Assembly (NCBI GenBank): GCA_024138015.1
Contig: JAMXBB010000002.1
Location: forward strand, 6,618,263-6,682,262
Source: Lumnitzera littorea
Taxonomy: Eukaryota > Streptophyta > Magnoliopsida > Myrtales > Combretaceae
DNA: 64,000 nt
Direction of reading: 5' to 3'
Shown here: positions 1-12,832 of the stretch, one piece after another
Layout of the letters: the number at the start of each line of letters is the position of its first letter
Numbering within the stretch: the stretch's first letter is position 1
Position numbers and translations under genes: made by a program
Notes under the pieces: generated by a model
Database searches by the model: none
What the model saw: only the letters and a program-made list of their open reading frames with translations
Told to the model about the DNA's origin: nothing

Positions 1-320
1 GGGGGGGGTGGGGTTAGTGTATTAAGTCAGTGTTTTTAGTTAGATAAGTCAGCATTTTTAGTTAGTTAGCTGTTATGAAGTTAGTTCAATTAGTTTAATT
101 CAAGATAGTTTAGTTAGTTATAAGTAGTTAGTAATTAGTTAGTAGATATTTATAATAGGAGCTCTATAAATACTTGGAGAAATAACTGAATTAATTTAAT
201 GGAATCCATTACAGTTTTTCTACACTGTGTCTCTTTCTGATCCTTTCCCATTCGGTTTTTCTTTTCGGCATTCCATCACCATACCATTGCTAAAAGCAAC
301 TCTATTGTCAAACATGACCA
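1..320 (+). mobile_element. Probable LTR remnant (promoter/R region)
   Basis: The window opens with a G-run (GGGGGGGGTGGGG) that resembles a polypurine tract. It is followed by TTAGTTAG-rich sequence, a TATA-like CTCTATAAATAC near 161-172 and a pyrimidine-rich leader. That order is what is seen at the 3' end of a plus-strand Ty1/copia element: polypurine tract, then LTR U3, TATA box and R. No internal coding region is inside the window and no partner LTR was found, so the class assignment is an inference from layout alone. Confidence 0.4.
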
Positions 321-3300
321 CTGTTTTTAGTAGCTTCCTTTTCTTTTCTTTTAATCTGTCTAATATTCGTATATATAAATCTCTGTAGTTTTGCTTTAGA
401 AAATGTAATTGTGCTTACATTCGACATTTCTCCTTAGAATCCATTATTCTCTCTCTCTTAATTATCTATTGGAAAATATAATTGTCATATACGTCACATG
501 GTCAAAATACTGTAACTAATTTTTTCTTTTTTTCTTTTTTTTTTTTTGTTTTCGCTGACTCTTATAGGAAAATTACGATATAATTGCCATTCATTTCATT
601 TTCCAGTTTCTTTAATATTATGGTCTCGCAAAATTGCTTGAATTTGTACGGGGAGTAATTTGTAAAATCTTTATATTTATGTCAAAATTTAATAAGACAT
701 TTCATATTTATAGTGCATGATTTAAGCCCTTCATGTTTATGGAAAAAAAAAAAAGAAGAAAGAAAGATAAATGGATCCTCTCTATTTTCATCCCCTTAAT
801 TTCCATCAATTTCCCTTATTTTACATGTTATCACACATAATCAATGTTGAAACTATGCAGAAAAGGATAACATCTCAATAATATCATAAGATAATTTAAT
901 AATTAAGGCATTCTTAACCATTAATTTAGAAATTACAAAAATAAAAATGGAGAAGATGCAAATTTGAAAAGAAGGATATAGTCTGTTGAACTCTCTCTAT
1001 ATAGAGGATTTAAGTGACTTAAGAGAGAAATCGATTAACTATTGGTACAAACATAAAGCACTTCTAACATACAAAGTACTCCCAACATACTTTTTCCCAA
1101 TATATCAATGCATCATAAAATATTCAAGGCATCGACTTTCCCAAGGAATCATATAGAATTTCACTTCATTTTGCCCATGTCTACAGGAAAAACAAAGAAA
1201 AAGAATATACAAAAATAAACAAAATTTGATCAGAATTTGGTATTTATCAATAAAAGTTATACGGCACATCTTTGTGCATTCCAGGAAAATGATCCTTTAC
1301 TTATGCAACAAAGCAAGAAATGATCTCAAAAAGCTGGCCTGATAATTGTAAGAATAAGAAAGTAAGAAAAGAATTATTAGTTATGAGTGATACATCTCAT
1401 GAAAGATTCTTTTATTCCATTTTGATGGAGATATTCAAATTCTCCACTGGTATGGCCTATTCCTCCACATAGCAATTTGGCTGAATCAATTAATACTATA
1501 TTAAGGTGTCAATCTAACTTTTGTCGTTTTTTCTATCTTAAGTGGTTATCGTATTGTTAAATTCGGATTGATTTATACATTTAAATTCAGTTCAATTTGA
1601 TCTTTTATAGAACCAATTTGGTTTAATTACGATTTATTATCGATTTAATCTAATTTATCTCTTTAATCATTAACTTACTTATATATTCGAGTCAAATATT
1701 CAGACCAAATCTGGTAAGATTATTTGGTATTGAATATATCTCTCTCCTTGAATGAAATGGAAAGCATGCATTGCTTAGAGCTTTAGGAGGAGTCAATTAT
1801 GACAACCAGAATCTATTAAGCTATTACATTCCGACTCTTGCTACGGCACAATCTAATTTGTATTCAGCACAACATGAATGTAAAATAGCATACTTTTAGT
1901 ATAATTAGTAAAAGTTCGTAATAACGATAATTTCTTTTGATGGGTGTCCCTTATTATATAACGAGTGTAAGCATATATGACAAGTCTGGTTGCTGATTAT
2001 ATGAACACTTTAAAAAACAATAATAAGAATCGTAACTTGATGTTATACTATTAATATTACGAGAATGAATATAGATTATGAAACGATTTATTTCCTAATC
2101 ATTGTATCATTTTGCTTTCTTTTGATCAATCTCTAAAAAAAAAAAAGTAAAGGAAAAAGAACAACAAAACTCAGTTCCTTCACATCGGGTCGTGTAACCC
2201 GTTTAGAACCCAGTCGGGTTTTTTCTTTCATTTTCATTTATTTTTTTTATCAGTAAATTGTGGTGGCGGTTAGCCAAGATGGCCTAGTCGAGTCCTACCT
2301 TCTTGTTGGTGGCTATTTTAGTCACTTCAAGACTGTGGGTGTCAAATATTGACTGTTGGCGATTAAAAGTGTATTTTTCCCATATGGTAATATATATAAT
2401 TAATTAATAAATAATTATCCCTTTAATTCCGATAAAGAATTGCAATTCTTTATTGAATAGTAATAGGAAGTTCGTGGGATAATTATTTGGCAGACCCAAT
2501 ACATGAATAAGTTTGTAATGAAGAAATAGTTATTTTATTACACTATTATTGGAGTTAACCTAATGTATTTATATATATTAGATGTTTATGAACAGGAAGG
2601 GGAAACTGGGTCTTCGTCCTGGCATTTACTTTTTCTTTTTTAATTTCCCTTGAAATCTTCTTGCATTTGCATTGGGGTGTGAAATGAAACAATATGCTCA
2701 ACAAGTTTTGAGATGGACCTAATTTTATATAAAGGTTGTCGGGAATGCTCTAATGTATACCCATTTATGGGTTCTTAACTTTTCCAACGATTCCGCATAC
2801 TAGCAGTACACTACAGGCGGTGCCCGATGCATTACATCATGCTAGCACACGGCAGTATATATTTTTAATAAAAGATCTTTATTTATTATCTTATTAGATC
2901 TTCATTATTAATTTCACCAGTAACATAAATGTATTGAAAAGTATTAAATATCCTATATATATCCGTATTAATAACTATATAGAATACATTTATAAATGAA
3001 ATTATAATAGAAAGTATTGAAACTAATAGGTAAGGTCTAATAATTTAATCATTTTGCTCCTTTTTGGGTGTATCGTTGGCTTTCCTCGACTTATTCAAGC
3101 CTTGTATGATCCCCGAAATATATTTCCGACATGAAATTTGTGAGGAATCTGATGCGGCGGGGCGGAATTTGGCTCAAAAACCTACCATATTTATTTTTAC
3201 TTTTTTTTTTTTTTTTTTTTGGTGTTAAGGTGATTAACGTGGGAATATATGGCCCATGCGGTTCAAAATTTGAAATTGTAACGACGATGTTGTAATGAAG

Positions 3301-3859
3301 TATATTGATGAAGGAAGCGAATGTGCTAATAATGTAGCAAGAATCGAAAGATTAAAATGAACCGCTTACTTCTAATGGAGAGCACACTGTTTTATTGAGT
3401 AAAGCTAGATTTGAGGAAAAGTTGGTTCCAAACCATGAATTAACTTGACGGTTTATTAAATTAGAATTGGTTCACCAGTGATGGGTTTGAATCAACAAGT
3501 ATAAACTCCTTTTTTTTTACAATATGCATATATATATTTATACATATTATTATGTATTCTACATATTAATGCATTATATATATCATATATATAATAAATA
3601 TTAAAACATATAATATAATATATGCATATAATATACTTCTTATATAAATATAAATATATATGTATTGCAAACCTCAAAAAAAAAAATTACAGATCCAGTT
3701 CACCAATCAAAAAACTGACTCGTGAATCGATATGCCTCATGAATTGATCTAGAACCAACTCCAGACGAACCCTTTATAATTCAACGAAATACTAAACCAT
3801 GACTCGATGATTCTAGATTGGTTCAGATTCAGTTGTAGGTCTAAATATAGCAAAATCAC

Positions 3860-3891
<32 letters not shown>

Positions 3892-4900
3892 ACTTTCCAA
3901 GGAACAAAGAGAAAAGTAGAAACTTCTAGAACATTCCAGAAGTATACAGAATCTGCTAGCACATGCTATGCTTAGTTTTTTTCTTTTCTATTTTTTTCTT
4001 TTCTATTTTTTATTCCTATTTTTATAGTATTTCTAAATTCTAAATACTATTATTTACATTACATAAAAAATCCTACGACATGCATTTGATCGAAAGTTGA
4101 TCATTTAGACCTAAAAAAGCTTAAAACGTAAAAATATTTCTGCTAATAGTGTACTTGTCTAAAATTTAGTGTTAGCAAGTTAAAATAGTCCAGTGATCAC
4201 GAATGGAATTGTCCTTGTTTACTCTTAGGCCATCACCAACGCTGGTGTTTGACATGATTTTTTTATACCCGAAGGAACTCCATTAACATTGGGGAAGGGT
4301 GCTTGTTGGAGATGAGGTCCTAGTCCATCTATTTCCTTTTTTTCTCTTTTTATGTTCTAACAGTTGTTAGAAAAGATGTGTACCACATTGCTTAAGACCC
4401 AAAAATTATAGTGCGGGTCTGTAAAAAATTTAAAAGAAAAAAAAAATGAAGAAACTCTCTTGAAGGCGTAGAGAGATCTTTAAAGAGAAAAATTAAAGTA
4501 CTAATATGGTACCTTAAAGACCTTGTGGAGTTGTTACTATGGGTTAAAGATGGCCTCGTTAGTATAAATTATAGTTGATTTGTACAATGGAGCCTAAATA
4601 TTTTCTTATTATGGTCTAATACATGCATTTTCTTACAGAAATTGTTTCTGTAAAGGGAAATGAAATTGAAGAGAATCCTTCGTTGCCTTTCTACTTCATT
4701 GCCTTCTTCCATTACCACCATTTTGATTTTGCATTTCTTTTATTACCATTTTTTCTAAACCCTAATTTGTGCGCATCTACCCTAGAGAAATCGCTTTTAG
4801 TTTGCCGTGATTTTGTTAAGAGTACATCATCTTCAATGGTACATACATTTCATGTGACTACAACCTATGTTAATAACCAATGAAAATAAAGATCTCGGGA
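321..4900. other. Gene-poor AT-rich intergenic sequence
   Basis: I see no convincing coding exons. The stretch holds homopolymer runs (A at 740-752 and T at 3196-3220), an (AT)n microsatellite at about 3860-3884, and decayed palindromic AT-rich tracts around 1500-1740 and 3430-3840, where phrases such as CCAAACC/GGTTTGG recur in both orientations. The short open frames here have no recognisable motif and match what AT-rich DNA gives by chance. Confidence 0.6.
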
Positions 4901-4965
4901 AAGGAACCCTAACTCAAGAAGTTTCCATGAGAAGAAAAAGAACAGTTAATGATTGAGATAAGAGA

Positions 4966-5072
4966 GCTTTCAAGCTTAAGGGGAGATAGGGAGAGAGAGG
5001 ACTTGTTCGAGGGGATTTCAAGCTTGGGGGGAGATAGGGTGGGAGAGGATTGTTCGAGGGGAATATGAAGAT
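4966..5072. repeat. Short direct duplication, two units of about 50 bp
   Basis: Two adjacent purine-rich units each contain TTTCAAGCTT, then GGGGAGATAGGG, then TTGTTCGAGGGG. They start near 4967 and 5018. The units differ by a few substitutions and small indels, so this is an old two-copy tandem duplication. It lies in a slightly GC-richer stretch (4.6-5.5 kb) whose open frames have no recognisable homology. Confidence 0.7.
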
Positions 5073-5159
5073 GGGTTGTAAAGTAAGTGGAAAAAGATAA
5101 AAGAGAATTTCAACCACAAAGATATAGAGCCATATAGGTATATGCCCCCTTTTTAGTAA

Positions 5160-5471
5160 ATGATGAGTAATGGAATGTACATTGTGGGACATTGCATGGA
5201 ACCTCAAATTCCCACATTTAGAAAACGGTATTGGGAATTTGGAACTTTGGAATTAGGTGTTGTATCAATATCAAAGATGTATTGGGCCAATTGTGCTTTT
5301 ACACGTGGCACATGTGTATCGCAACACTTGGCGACTAAAAGATCATCTTTAGAAGACAAACAAAAGAACATATTGGAGGCGGATGCATGCATGAATTGCA
5401 TGTCTTTGTTGCATACCAACTATTTGGAAAGCTATTGGGGTTGTGGCACCATGCACATTCATAGCCGTTGA
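5160..5471 (+). other. Unrecognised 103-codon open frame, probably non-coding
   Basis: A 103-codon plus-strand frame begins with ATG ATG and ends TGA. It is richer in G+C than its surroundings and contains several Cys and Met codons. I recognise no domain, signal peptide or transmembrane segment. An antisense open frame of 71 codons overlaps it, a common by-product of locally higher GC. No splice-consistent partner exon was found next to it. It is listed because it is among the longest frames in the first 8 kb, not because I believe it is a gene. Confidence 0.15.
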
Positions 5472-5847
5472 GGAGCGAAAGTCGTTTTTGAGCTTGCAAT
5501 TACTATCCATTACATGTATTTCATAATTGATATATCAAAAAGAAATCCGAAATGAAAAGTAATGGTTAAAATGAATAATGAGATTACTGCGATATGAGCT
5601 CAATTATGTATGTTGATACCTACAATAAGAAATTGCTAAATGATAGTGTTAGTTTATTACTATTTCGTTCTTCATAATGGTTTTGTTTCATATTTATAAA
5701 TTTTATCACTTCGCTCAATTGTTATCCAATTTGAAACCAAGAATGAATTTGATATCTCCAAGGTGAAAAAAAAAAATAACAAAATAGATAATCACTTTTT
5801 CAATGGGTTATCTAGAAAAATACAATGATTCCATATTTTTAAAACCG

Positions 5848-5965
5848 AGCTTATAAATCTTCATGATGTAGTAAATTAGGACATAATAAATGCTGTACAA
5901 GTATAAATCTTGATGATGTAGTAAATTATAACATAAGAAATTTTGTGTACGTATAAAATATTGAA
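5848..5965. repeat. Two-copy tandem duplication of about 50 bp
   Basis: TATAAATCTTCATGATGTAG and TATAAATCTTGATGATGTAG begin adjacent units of about 52 bp. Each is followed by TAAATTA, a run containing ACATAA, and a GTAC-like end. This is a local duplication with no evident function. Confidence 0.65.
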
Positions 5966-6800
5966 GTCATGTAATATGTAATTACATCATGTAGGAAGAT
6001 TAAATTTTGAAGATTTGGTGTTGCTAATTTTGTAGTTATTCATTTAAGTTTGAAAATTGTCTAATGTATCTGTTAAATTTTTCAAAAAAGGAGTAGTTAT
6101 AATTTTTAAGAAGTTAAATAAGCTTTTGGATTCTTTTCCGTTATAAATTATATATCAAGTTTCACTTTGAGACATTACTCTAAATAAATTGAACACCTTT
6201 CTCGTCTACTAACACAATAAACTCAGCTAGAATTCAAGGGACTGAAATTTTTTCAATTTTAGTTTCACAAATTCATATCGTTTGGACGATTTGGACGAAT
6301 GAAATTGAAAGGCAATGATAAAACAAGGTGAAAAGAAAGGAGTCTAACAAACAACAGCTGTAGAGAATAGAGAATTTGTCTCGTAGTGCTTTTGTCTTTA
6401 TAGGTGATGAAGAGTAATTGGAAATGCTTTGGCTGATAGCTCCCATGAAAATTAAACTACTATGGCCCACACTTCATCATCACGCTTTTTGGATCCTTTT
6501 GGATGTGATATGACAACGAGGGTTTTGAGTGGCTTCTAACTTGTTGATTTTGACATTGACAAAGCGTGGTAACTATTATGCCCTTAAACGACATCTTTCA
6601 AAACCATAGGGAGTCTGCTTCCCCAACCCCACCCCTCCACCCCCCGGAGGCCGGACCCCGCACCCCTAACCCCATGCTTCTAATTTGTAGATGTAGGATC
6701 GGAACTTTTACATGTAACCATTATGGTCCAAAAGGAAAAGAGCTACAAGAAATAAGAAAACGTCTACTCATTTATTTTTATGGAAATAATCTCCACCAAA

Positions 6801-7125
6801 TTTTAAGGAAAAAATTATAATGAAACGGATCAATATTTGTTGCTAAGTTTAAATAAAAAAATCAATCTTTTGAAAAATTCAAATAAAATATTAATATTTC
6901 ACAAAGTAGTTTAAGTAATAGATTTATGTTTTGAAAAGTTCAAAAAAAAATTAACACTTCATAAAATGGTTTAAATAATTTTATAAATTAGTTACTATGA
7001 ATATCTTATTTGAACTATTTTAAAAAATATTAATATCTTATTTGAACTTTTCGAAATATTGATTCATTATTTGAATTTACTCCTAAATATTAATCCCTTT
7101 TATTGTAATTTTCCTTTTTACTAAA
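6801..7125. mobile_element. Foldback (MITE-like) element with long terminal inverted repeats
   Basis: The left arm (about 6801-6900) reads TTTTAAGGAAAAAATTATAA and continues through CAATATTTG and TTCAAATAAAATATTAATAT. The reverse complement of the right arm (about 7030-7125) reads TAAAAAGGAAAATTACAATA and continues through TTAATATTTAG and TTCAAATAAGATATTAATAT. The arms of about 95 bp align nearly end to end around a spacer of about 130 bp. The element has no coding capacity. Family and target-site duplication could not be fixed by eye; a Mutator-like or other non-autonomous DNA transposon is possible. Confidence 0.6.
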
Positions 7126-8164
7126 ATGAAACTTTTTTGCTTAGTAGATGGAGTTATATATTGGATATTAATTTCGTTATTTTTGTGTTTTAACAAGGAA
7201 ATAACAAGTATAGGATCTTATTTTGTAAAGAGCCCTTCAACTTATTTGCATTATCTGCTTTAGTTATATTTGCTTTTTCTTTTAAATGTCTTTTTATTAT
7301 GGTTCAATTTGTTCACTTCTTATGCATTACGAGCAAGTATGAGATATTTAGTTCGCAGGAAATATGGTAGATTTTTTCAACAGTTATCGATTTATTTAGA
7401 TAATTTAGTCAAATAAGGATACTCATATTATAGTTATTAAGAAATTTTGAGATTTAGGTAATATTTACTTGATAGTTATAGTTATTTATATGGTTAGAAT
7501 TTAAGATTTTCTGTTGTAATTCCCAAGTGCAAAAGTAGTTGTAACCAAGTTAACAAGTAGCTAATAAGTCTTTCCATTTACCAAACCAAAAGTCCTTAAT
7601 AACTAGAGTTGATTACTCGGTATCTTAGACATATAAACTACTATAAATGTTTTCCATAGTCTATGTGGGAGTTTACTCAATATAAGATATTACAATATTC
7701 TATCTTTAAACACGCAACATCTTTTGTGAGACTTTACAATTAGCTCAGTTCTTTCCATTTTTTTAATACATGATTCAATTCATTCTTATCACTCTCTACC
7801 TATAGATTATCTTAAAAGTTTACTAAGAATCATAACCTCCAACAATTTTTGTCTTCTATAGGCCTCTTCTCTAAATGGGGTCAAAATAAATTTGCTAGCA
7901 TTCTCCTTAATTTGTCCTTGAATCATTTGCCTACTAGTAATAAATTGGCTTTAATACCATTTATAACGCTCTATTCTAAAAATAGTTAATAACCAAACTA
8001 ACAAACAACTAACAGATTGATGAATGCATAATTAATCGTCACATTTCCATCATTGTGCATGATTAAAATAGAGGACATGTATTGGAAACTATATGAAATT
8101 TGGGGTTCTTTAAGTTTGCATTTTGTTAATATCCATAGGCAGTTAATGTAGATATAATCTTATT
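7126..8164. other. Intergenic sequence, no gene seen
   Basis: AT-rich sequence with no credible exon. The part around 7500-7990 may belong to the decayed retroelement that follows, but I found no motif that proves it. Confidence 0.5.
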
Positions 8165-8356
8165 TGTCATTGAGGAAAAAAGGTCTATAGTTTTCATATC
8201 TTGATATAATACAAAAGACATTTATATATAGATGAAGTCTACTAGTATGTATACCAATCTTTACCTATTATATTAAATATACAGCTAATGCATTACTTTA
8301 CCTATTATGTTAGATATACATCCAATATATCCTACGTTGAATTTGTTGTTCTAATA
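8165..8356 (-). mobile_element. Putative LTR of the minus-strand copia fragment
   Basis: Read on the minus strand, this segment follows a polypurine-like AACTTGAGTGGGAA. It begins TATTAGAACAACAAATT, where a canonical element would start TG, and ends TCAATGACA. It contains a TATA-like TATATATAAATG. Its position immediately 3' of the decayed copia reverse-transcriptase/RNase H region fits a short 3' LTR. Neither end is confirmed by a second copy. Confidence 0.4.
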
Positions 8357-9865
8357 TTCCCACTCAAGTTAATGGATAGATATTTGTTATCCATAACTTA
8401 CTTCACATAAGATTAAACATAGATTTTTGGTGAGTTTTTATGAGCAGTCTATTGATGTCATCACTTTCAATCTCTAACTCAAAATGCTATCAATTTAACA
8501 TATTTTATCTTGTCATGTTGCAATACTGATAGCATGTTTGCTATTATTATATAGTTGTATTGGACTATCATAACTTATCTTCAAGACTTTCATTTGTCGT
8601 TAAAACTATACTACTTTGCACAACACTTGGGACATCGTATGATACTCTGCTTTTAACTAGGTTATGCTTGTTACATACTATGTTTTGCTCCCTTACTTCA
8701 CAATATGTCCTTATCTCATATAATAATTGGCTATAGAATTCCTATCACTTATGTTCACTAGTCCAATCAACATCAACAAAGGCTTTAATTTTGCTTATCT
8801 TAGTTCTTTTTTTTTTTTAAACATTAAGCCTTTGCCAAGAGTTCCTTTTAGTTACTTTAGGATATGATTGGTAACCTTCAACCATCTTATAGGAAAATGC
8901 GTAACTTTGGCTTGCAAGGCTTCTTATATGAGCAATACCTAGTTGAGTGAGAAAGTGATATATTAGTCTCCATACTAATCTCTAATATTGATCTTCATCA
9001 ATAGCTAAATCATCTCCTTCAACCTTATAGTTCTATTTGTAATCTAGGGGAGTTGCAATTGCTATGCAAGCAAGATTTCTCATTTCTTTCAATAGATTTA
9101 CTATACATTTCTAAGATAAGGAAATATTTTCATACTTTTGATCATTTCATCCTTAAGAAATATTTTAAATTTCTTGATCCTTTTACTTTGCACCTAGTTT
9201 GGACTTCCTCCTTTAGCTACTCAATTTTAGCTTCATCATCACTAGTAATGATGATCTACATACATAATAAGTACTAATTTCTTCCGTCCTACATTTTCTT
9301 TCACAAACAAAGTACTCTTAGCTTAGCTTTGTTTATACCTTAATTAGATCCAAGTTGAACTAATGGAGCGCTTAAATCATGCCCTTGGTGATTATTTTAA
9401 CCCATGGATAGATTTCATCAATTTACATACTCTCCCACTTAAGGCTAACGACTCAAATCTAGGTGGTATACTTAAATAAATCTATTCTTCAAGTTCACCA
9501 TTTAGAAAAGAGTTCTTAGTATCTAATTGATGTAACAAGCAATCTAAGTTTATTTCTAAGGCAATCAACACATGAATGGAGTTGAGCTTTATGATTGGAA
9601 CTAATATCCTAATATCTTGTCACGGTCGATGTCATAAGTTTACTTATGTAATTATCATACTAGACACGCTTCAAGTCTCTCAACATTATCATCATCTTCT
9701 TTGTGTTTAACATCAAAGACCCATTTGCTACCAACTGTTTTTTCCCCCTCTGGTAGCTTCACTAAATATTTTCTCTTTTTAGCATAAGGCTTTCATCCCA
9801 TCCACCATTGTCCCCTTGTACTCTAGGACCTTAAGGGCCTCATTTAGATTTTGAGAAACCGCTAT
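8357..9865 (-). pseudogene. Decayed Ty1/copia reverse transcriptase-RNase H fragment
   Basis: Translating the minus strand in pieces gives copia RT landmarks in order. Near 9850 there is EALKVLEYKGTMVDGMKAL. Near 9750 there is LPEGKKTVGSKWVFDVK, the start of the RT domain. Then comes a LNGELEE-like stretch and a SIHGLK segment near 9400. Near 9255 is YVDH, where active copies have YVDD, followed by a DEAKIE-like stretch. Toward 8900 there is RLVGRLIYLSHTRPD-like sequence with many frame changes. Stops and frameshifts are dense and no gag, protease or integrase was seen, so this is a dead 3' portion of an element. Confidence 0.75.
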
Positions 9866-9939
9866 TTACAACTTGTCTAATGAAGGTTGCAAAATGAGGT
9901 AATAGTCATGTGTATGCCATATAATCCAAAACAAGATAT

Positions 9940-10045
9940 CTTACACATACTCTCTTATCCTTTTTGAGTGTATAGGGAGATCAACTTAAATAGGGTATCT
10001 TAGACATGTTCTCTTATCCTTCTTGAGTGTATAAGAAGATTAACT
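9940..10045. repeat. Two-copy local duplication of about 60 bp
   Basis: TCTTATCCTTTTTGAGTGTA followed by TAGGGAGATCAACTTAA recurs about 59 bp downstream as TCTTATCCTTCTTGAGTGTA followed by TAAGAAGATTAACTTAA. It may be part of the adjacent copia remnant. Confidence 0.65.
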
Positions 10046-12024
10046 TAATTAGTTTTCTTGACTCTTTATGCTAAATCCACTTTGTTTACATTTTGTGTAC
10101 TTTTTTACCACATCAAGATTTTAAGCACTAAACAAAAAAATATGAAAGTATAGGTACTTTTAATATCCTTATGTGATAACATATGGGATTATGTGCTAAC
10201 TCGATCAATGCTAAACTGATCATTATGCTTCCATCATATTCTTCCGTTGTACTAATATACATAGGGAGCTAATCTTTCATTGAAATCCATGAAATGTCTT
10301 TTTAAATGAAAGTATATGATCAAATTGGGCTTTGATGTAGATTTAAATACCAGCAAATGTTGTCTAATAACTAATGGGCTTATTGATAAGTTTTGTTCAT
10401 TTCATATATAGTGTGCCCTTCCATGTAAATAACTCTCCAACTATCACTTGCAGTGTTTATTTTTGTAATAGAAGCAAGGATTGACATCGTTGTATAGGAA
10501 GTCAATTTACATAATATTTTTCTCGTTCTAGTAATATACATATTTTTGCTTCACTATTATGTACGTTATACAATTTCTCATAAATAGCACACTTAATGGT
10601 TTTTTACAGATTGTTCAAAATCATCGCAAAGTTGATAAGGATTGGGAAGTGCATCTGGGTCAACTGCTAAAGCAATGGTCATTTTATTGCCATTGTTTTG
10701 GAAGTTTATGAACAATGGCTGCAACAAAAGTCAAGAATTTATACTTAGTTAACATCAAATATGCAATAATTAATATTAAGTGGTACCATTATATTAACTT
10801 ATATATATGTATATGAGGTAAAATAGAATACAAGCCAGTGGAAAACCATAAATCGTTAGTGAAATGTAAGCGATTGGACAACCAAACATGCTAATCTCTT
10901 CAATTGGACTAACCATGTTTGGGAAGGCTAATGTTGTGTTACTCCATATTTAGGTATTCTTACAAAAGCCACCTATTTATCATGCAAGAGTCCCATTAAA
11001 AAGTACTATTTACTATAAAACTTACTTTGGTAATAGGTCTAATATCACAAACATGTTAAATCTCTTTCTAGTGTATATATATCTAAACTATGAAAAATGC
11101 CTCTTAACTTTTAAAAACACAAATAGTTGAAAGCTTACTCCCATCTTCATGTTTGAACCTTTTAATCAAACAGTTGTGGAGTTAACTTTAATGTAATATC
11201 AAAGTTAAGAGGTTTGGAGTTTGTATCTTGTCTGTTATTTAACTTTGTTTATATGAGTAATCTATTTGATAGTTTAAGTCAAAGTCTTTCTCACCATAAG
11301 TTAAGAAAATTGTTGAATAATAAATCTAAAAGATCCACACTATATGTGAAGCTAATTTCAGCAATCAACAACTCCTTTAAAAAAAAAAAAAGGAAATGAA
11401 ACATTATTAAATAGCTAACTTTGATGGGACACAAATTAGAATATGTGGAACATTTTTGGTTAAGATCAGTTGACCGGAGCGAAATGGAGTTTGCTTGACA
11501 AAGCGACAACCTAAAACCAGTCAATTGAACTAGAAGTTTGATCGAACAAAGTGGGTGCCAATCAATTGCCGTTTTTCTTTGGATGAATTATCTAGGAGTT
11601 AAGTCAACTACACATTTTGTAATTTTACTTCAAATTCTACAATCAATTGGGCTACTTGTATTGGGGTTTATATATTACAATGAAGTGGGTTTTACAGTGG
11701 ACTGTATCCGGTTTGCACCTTTACTTTGATACAATGAAGTTCGTGATCTACTTTTCAATGTTTTTAGTGCTGGTTTGTTTGAAATGTTATATGTAAAAAT
11801 CATTTGTATCTGTTTTTTTATCCCTCTTCGTTCTAGTAACTCTTGTTGCATCTCATGTGAACTATCTTTTCGTGTAACATTATCTTTCCGCACAACATTA
11901 ATATTTGATATTTCAAAAATGTTTTGACATTAAAATGAAAAATTGATAAAATAGATTTTGATGGTTTTACAATGTAGTATCTTAATTTTTTTTTTTTCAA
12001 GATATCAAGAAATACTAAAATATA

Positions 12025-12832
12025 AACCAATTATCACTTCATTTGATTGGAAGTAATGAGTATAGGGCTATGATAACTATTGCCTCCGTAAATGGATAAG
12101 CCGTACCTCGTGGTAATAGCTATTCCCTTCTCATTGAAAATAGCTTATTTAACTTTTAAACTTGAAGTACCCCTACATTGAATTCATCAGTTGAAATCAT
12201 ACTTTTTTATAAATATTGATAATAATATAAGAATATAAGAAATTTAAATAAATGGGAACAATTATAATTATTTATATTATTAGTAAAAGATATTGATAAT
12301 TAAGTATTAAGTAATAAAATTAAGGTAATTATATTAATTATTTTTAAATATTAATTAATTAGATATTAAAATTCAACAATACTAATTTATAATAATTAAA
12401 TAAATTATGATAATAATCACTAGTTAATTAATAATTAATTATGATCTATATTATTGATATATTATATTAATTACTTAATTAATGATAACATTTAATTATC
12501 AATTAGTGACATTATTGTGATAATGATAGTTAATAATTAGTAGTCATTTTATTCTCAAAGGAAATATAGGTCTCTATACATTTTACCAATTAAATAATAC
12601 CAATAATAAGTAATAATAAGATATTTTAATATTACATGCCACTAACCAGTTATAATTTTAATTATTTACAATTAATCAATTGAAATTTAATTTAATCTAT
12701 TAATCAGATACTTAACTGATAATTACATTACATTGTATCCCATATTAATCATCACTAGACATTAATTATGTATCCTTGATGAAGACCATATCTAAATTAT
12801 AACCATTCCTTTACAACCCAAACAACACCTAA
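12025..12832. mobile_element. AT-rich non-autonomous element in pseudogene intron 5
   Basis: This is very AT-rich sequence full of TAATTAATTA-type runs. Its right edge reads CCTTTACAACCCAAACAACACC followed by TAA. The reverse complement, GGTGTTGTTTGGGTTGTAAAG, has the typical start of a Tourist/Harbinger-like MITE. The left edge near 12030 (TTA, then ...TTTGATTGGAAGTAATGAG) is a weaker inverse match. A related sequence lies at the same intron position of the intact gene (33711-34872), so the insertion predates the duplication. Family assignment is inference. Confidence 0.5.

Noticed and set aside
3492..3677. Short Tyr/Ile-rich open frame
   Set aside because: It is a translation of AT microsatellite-like sequence.
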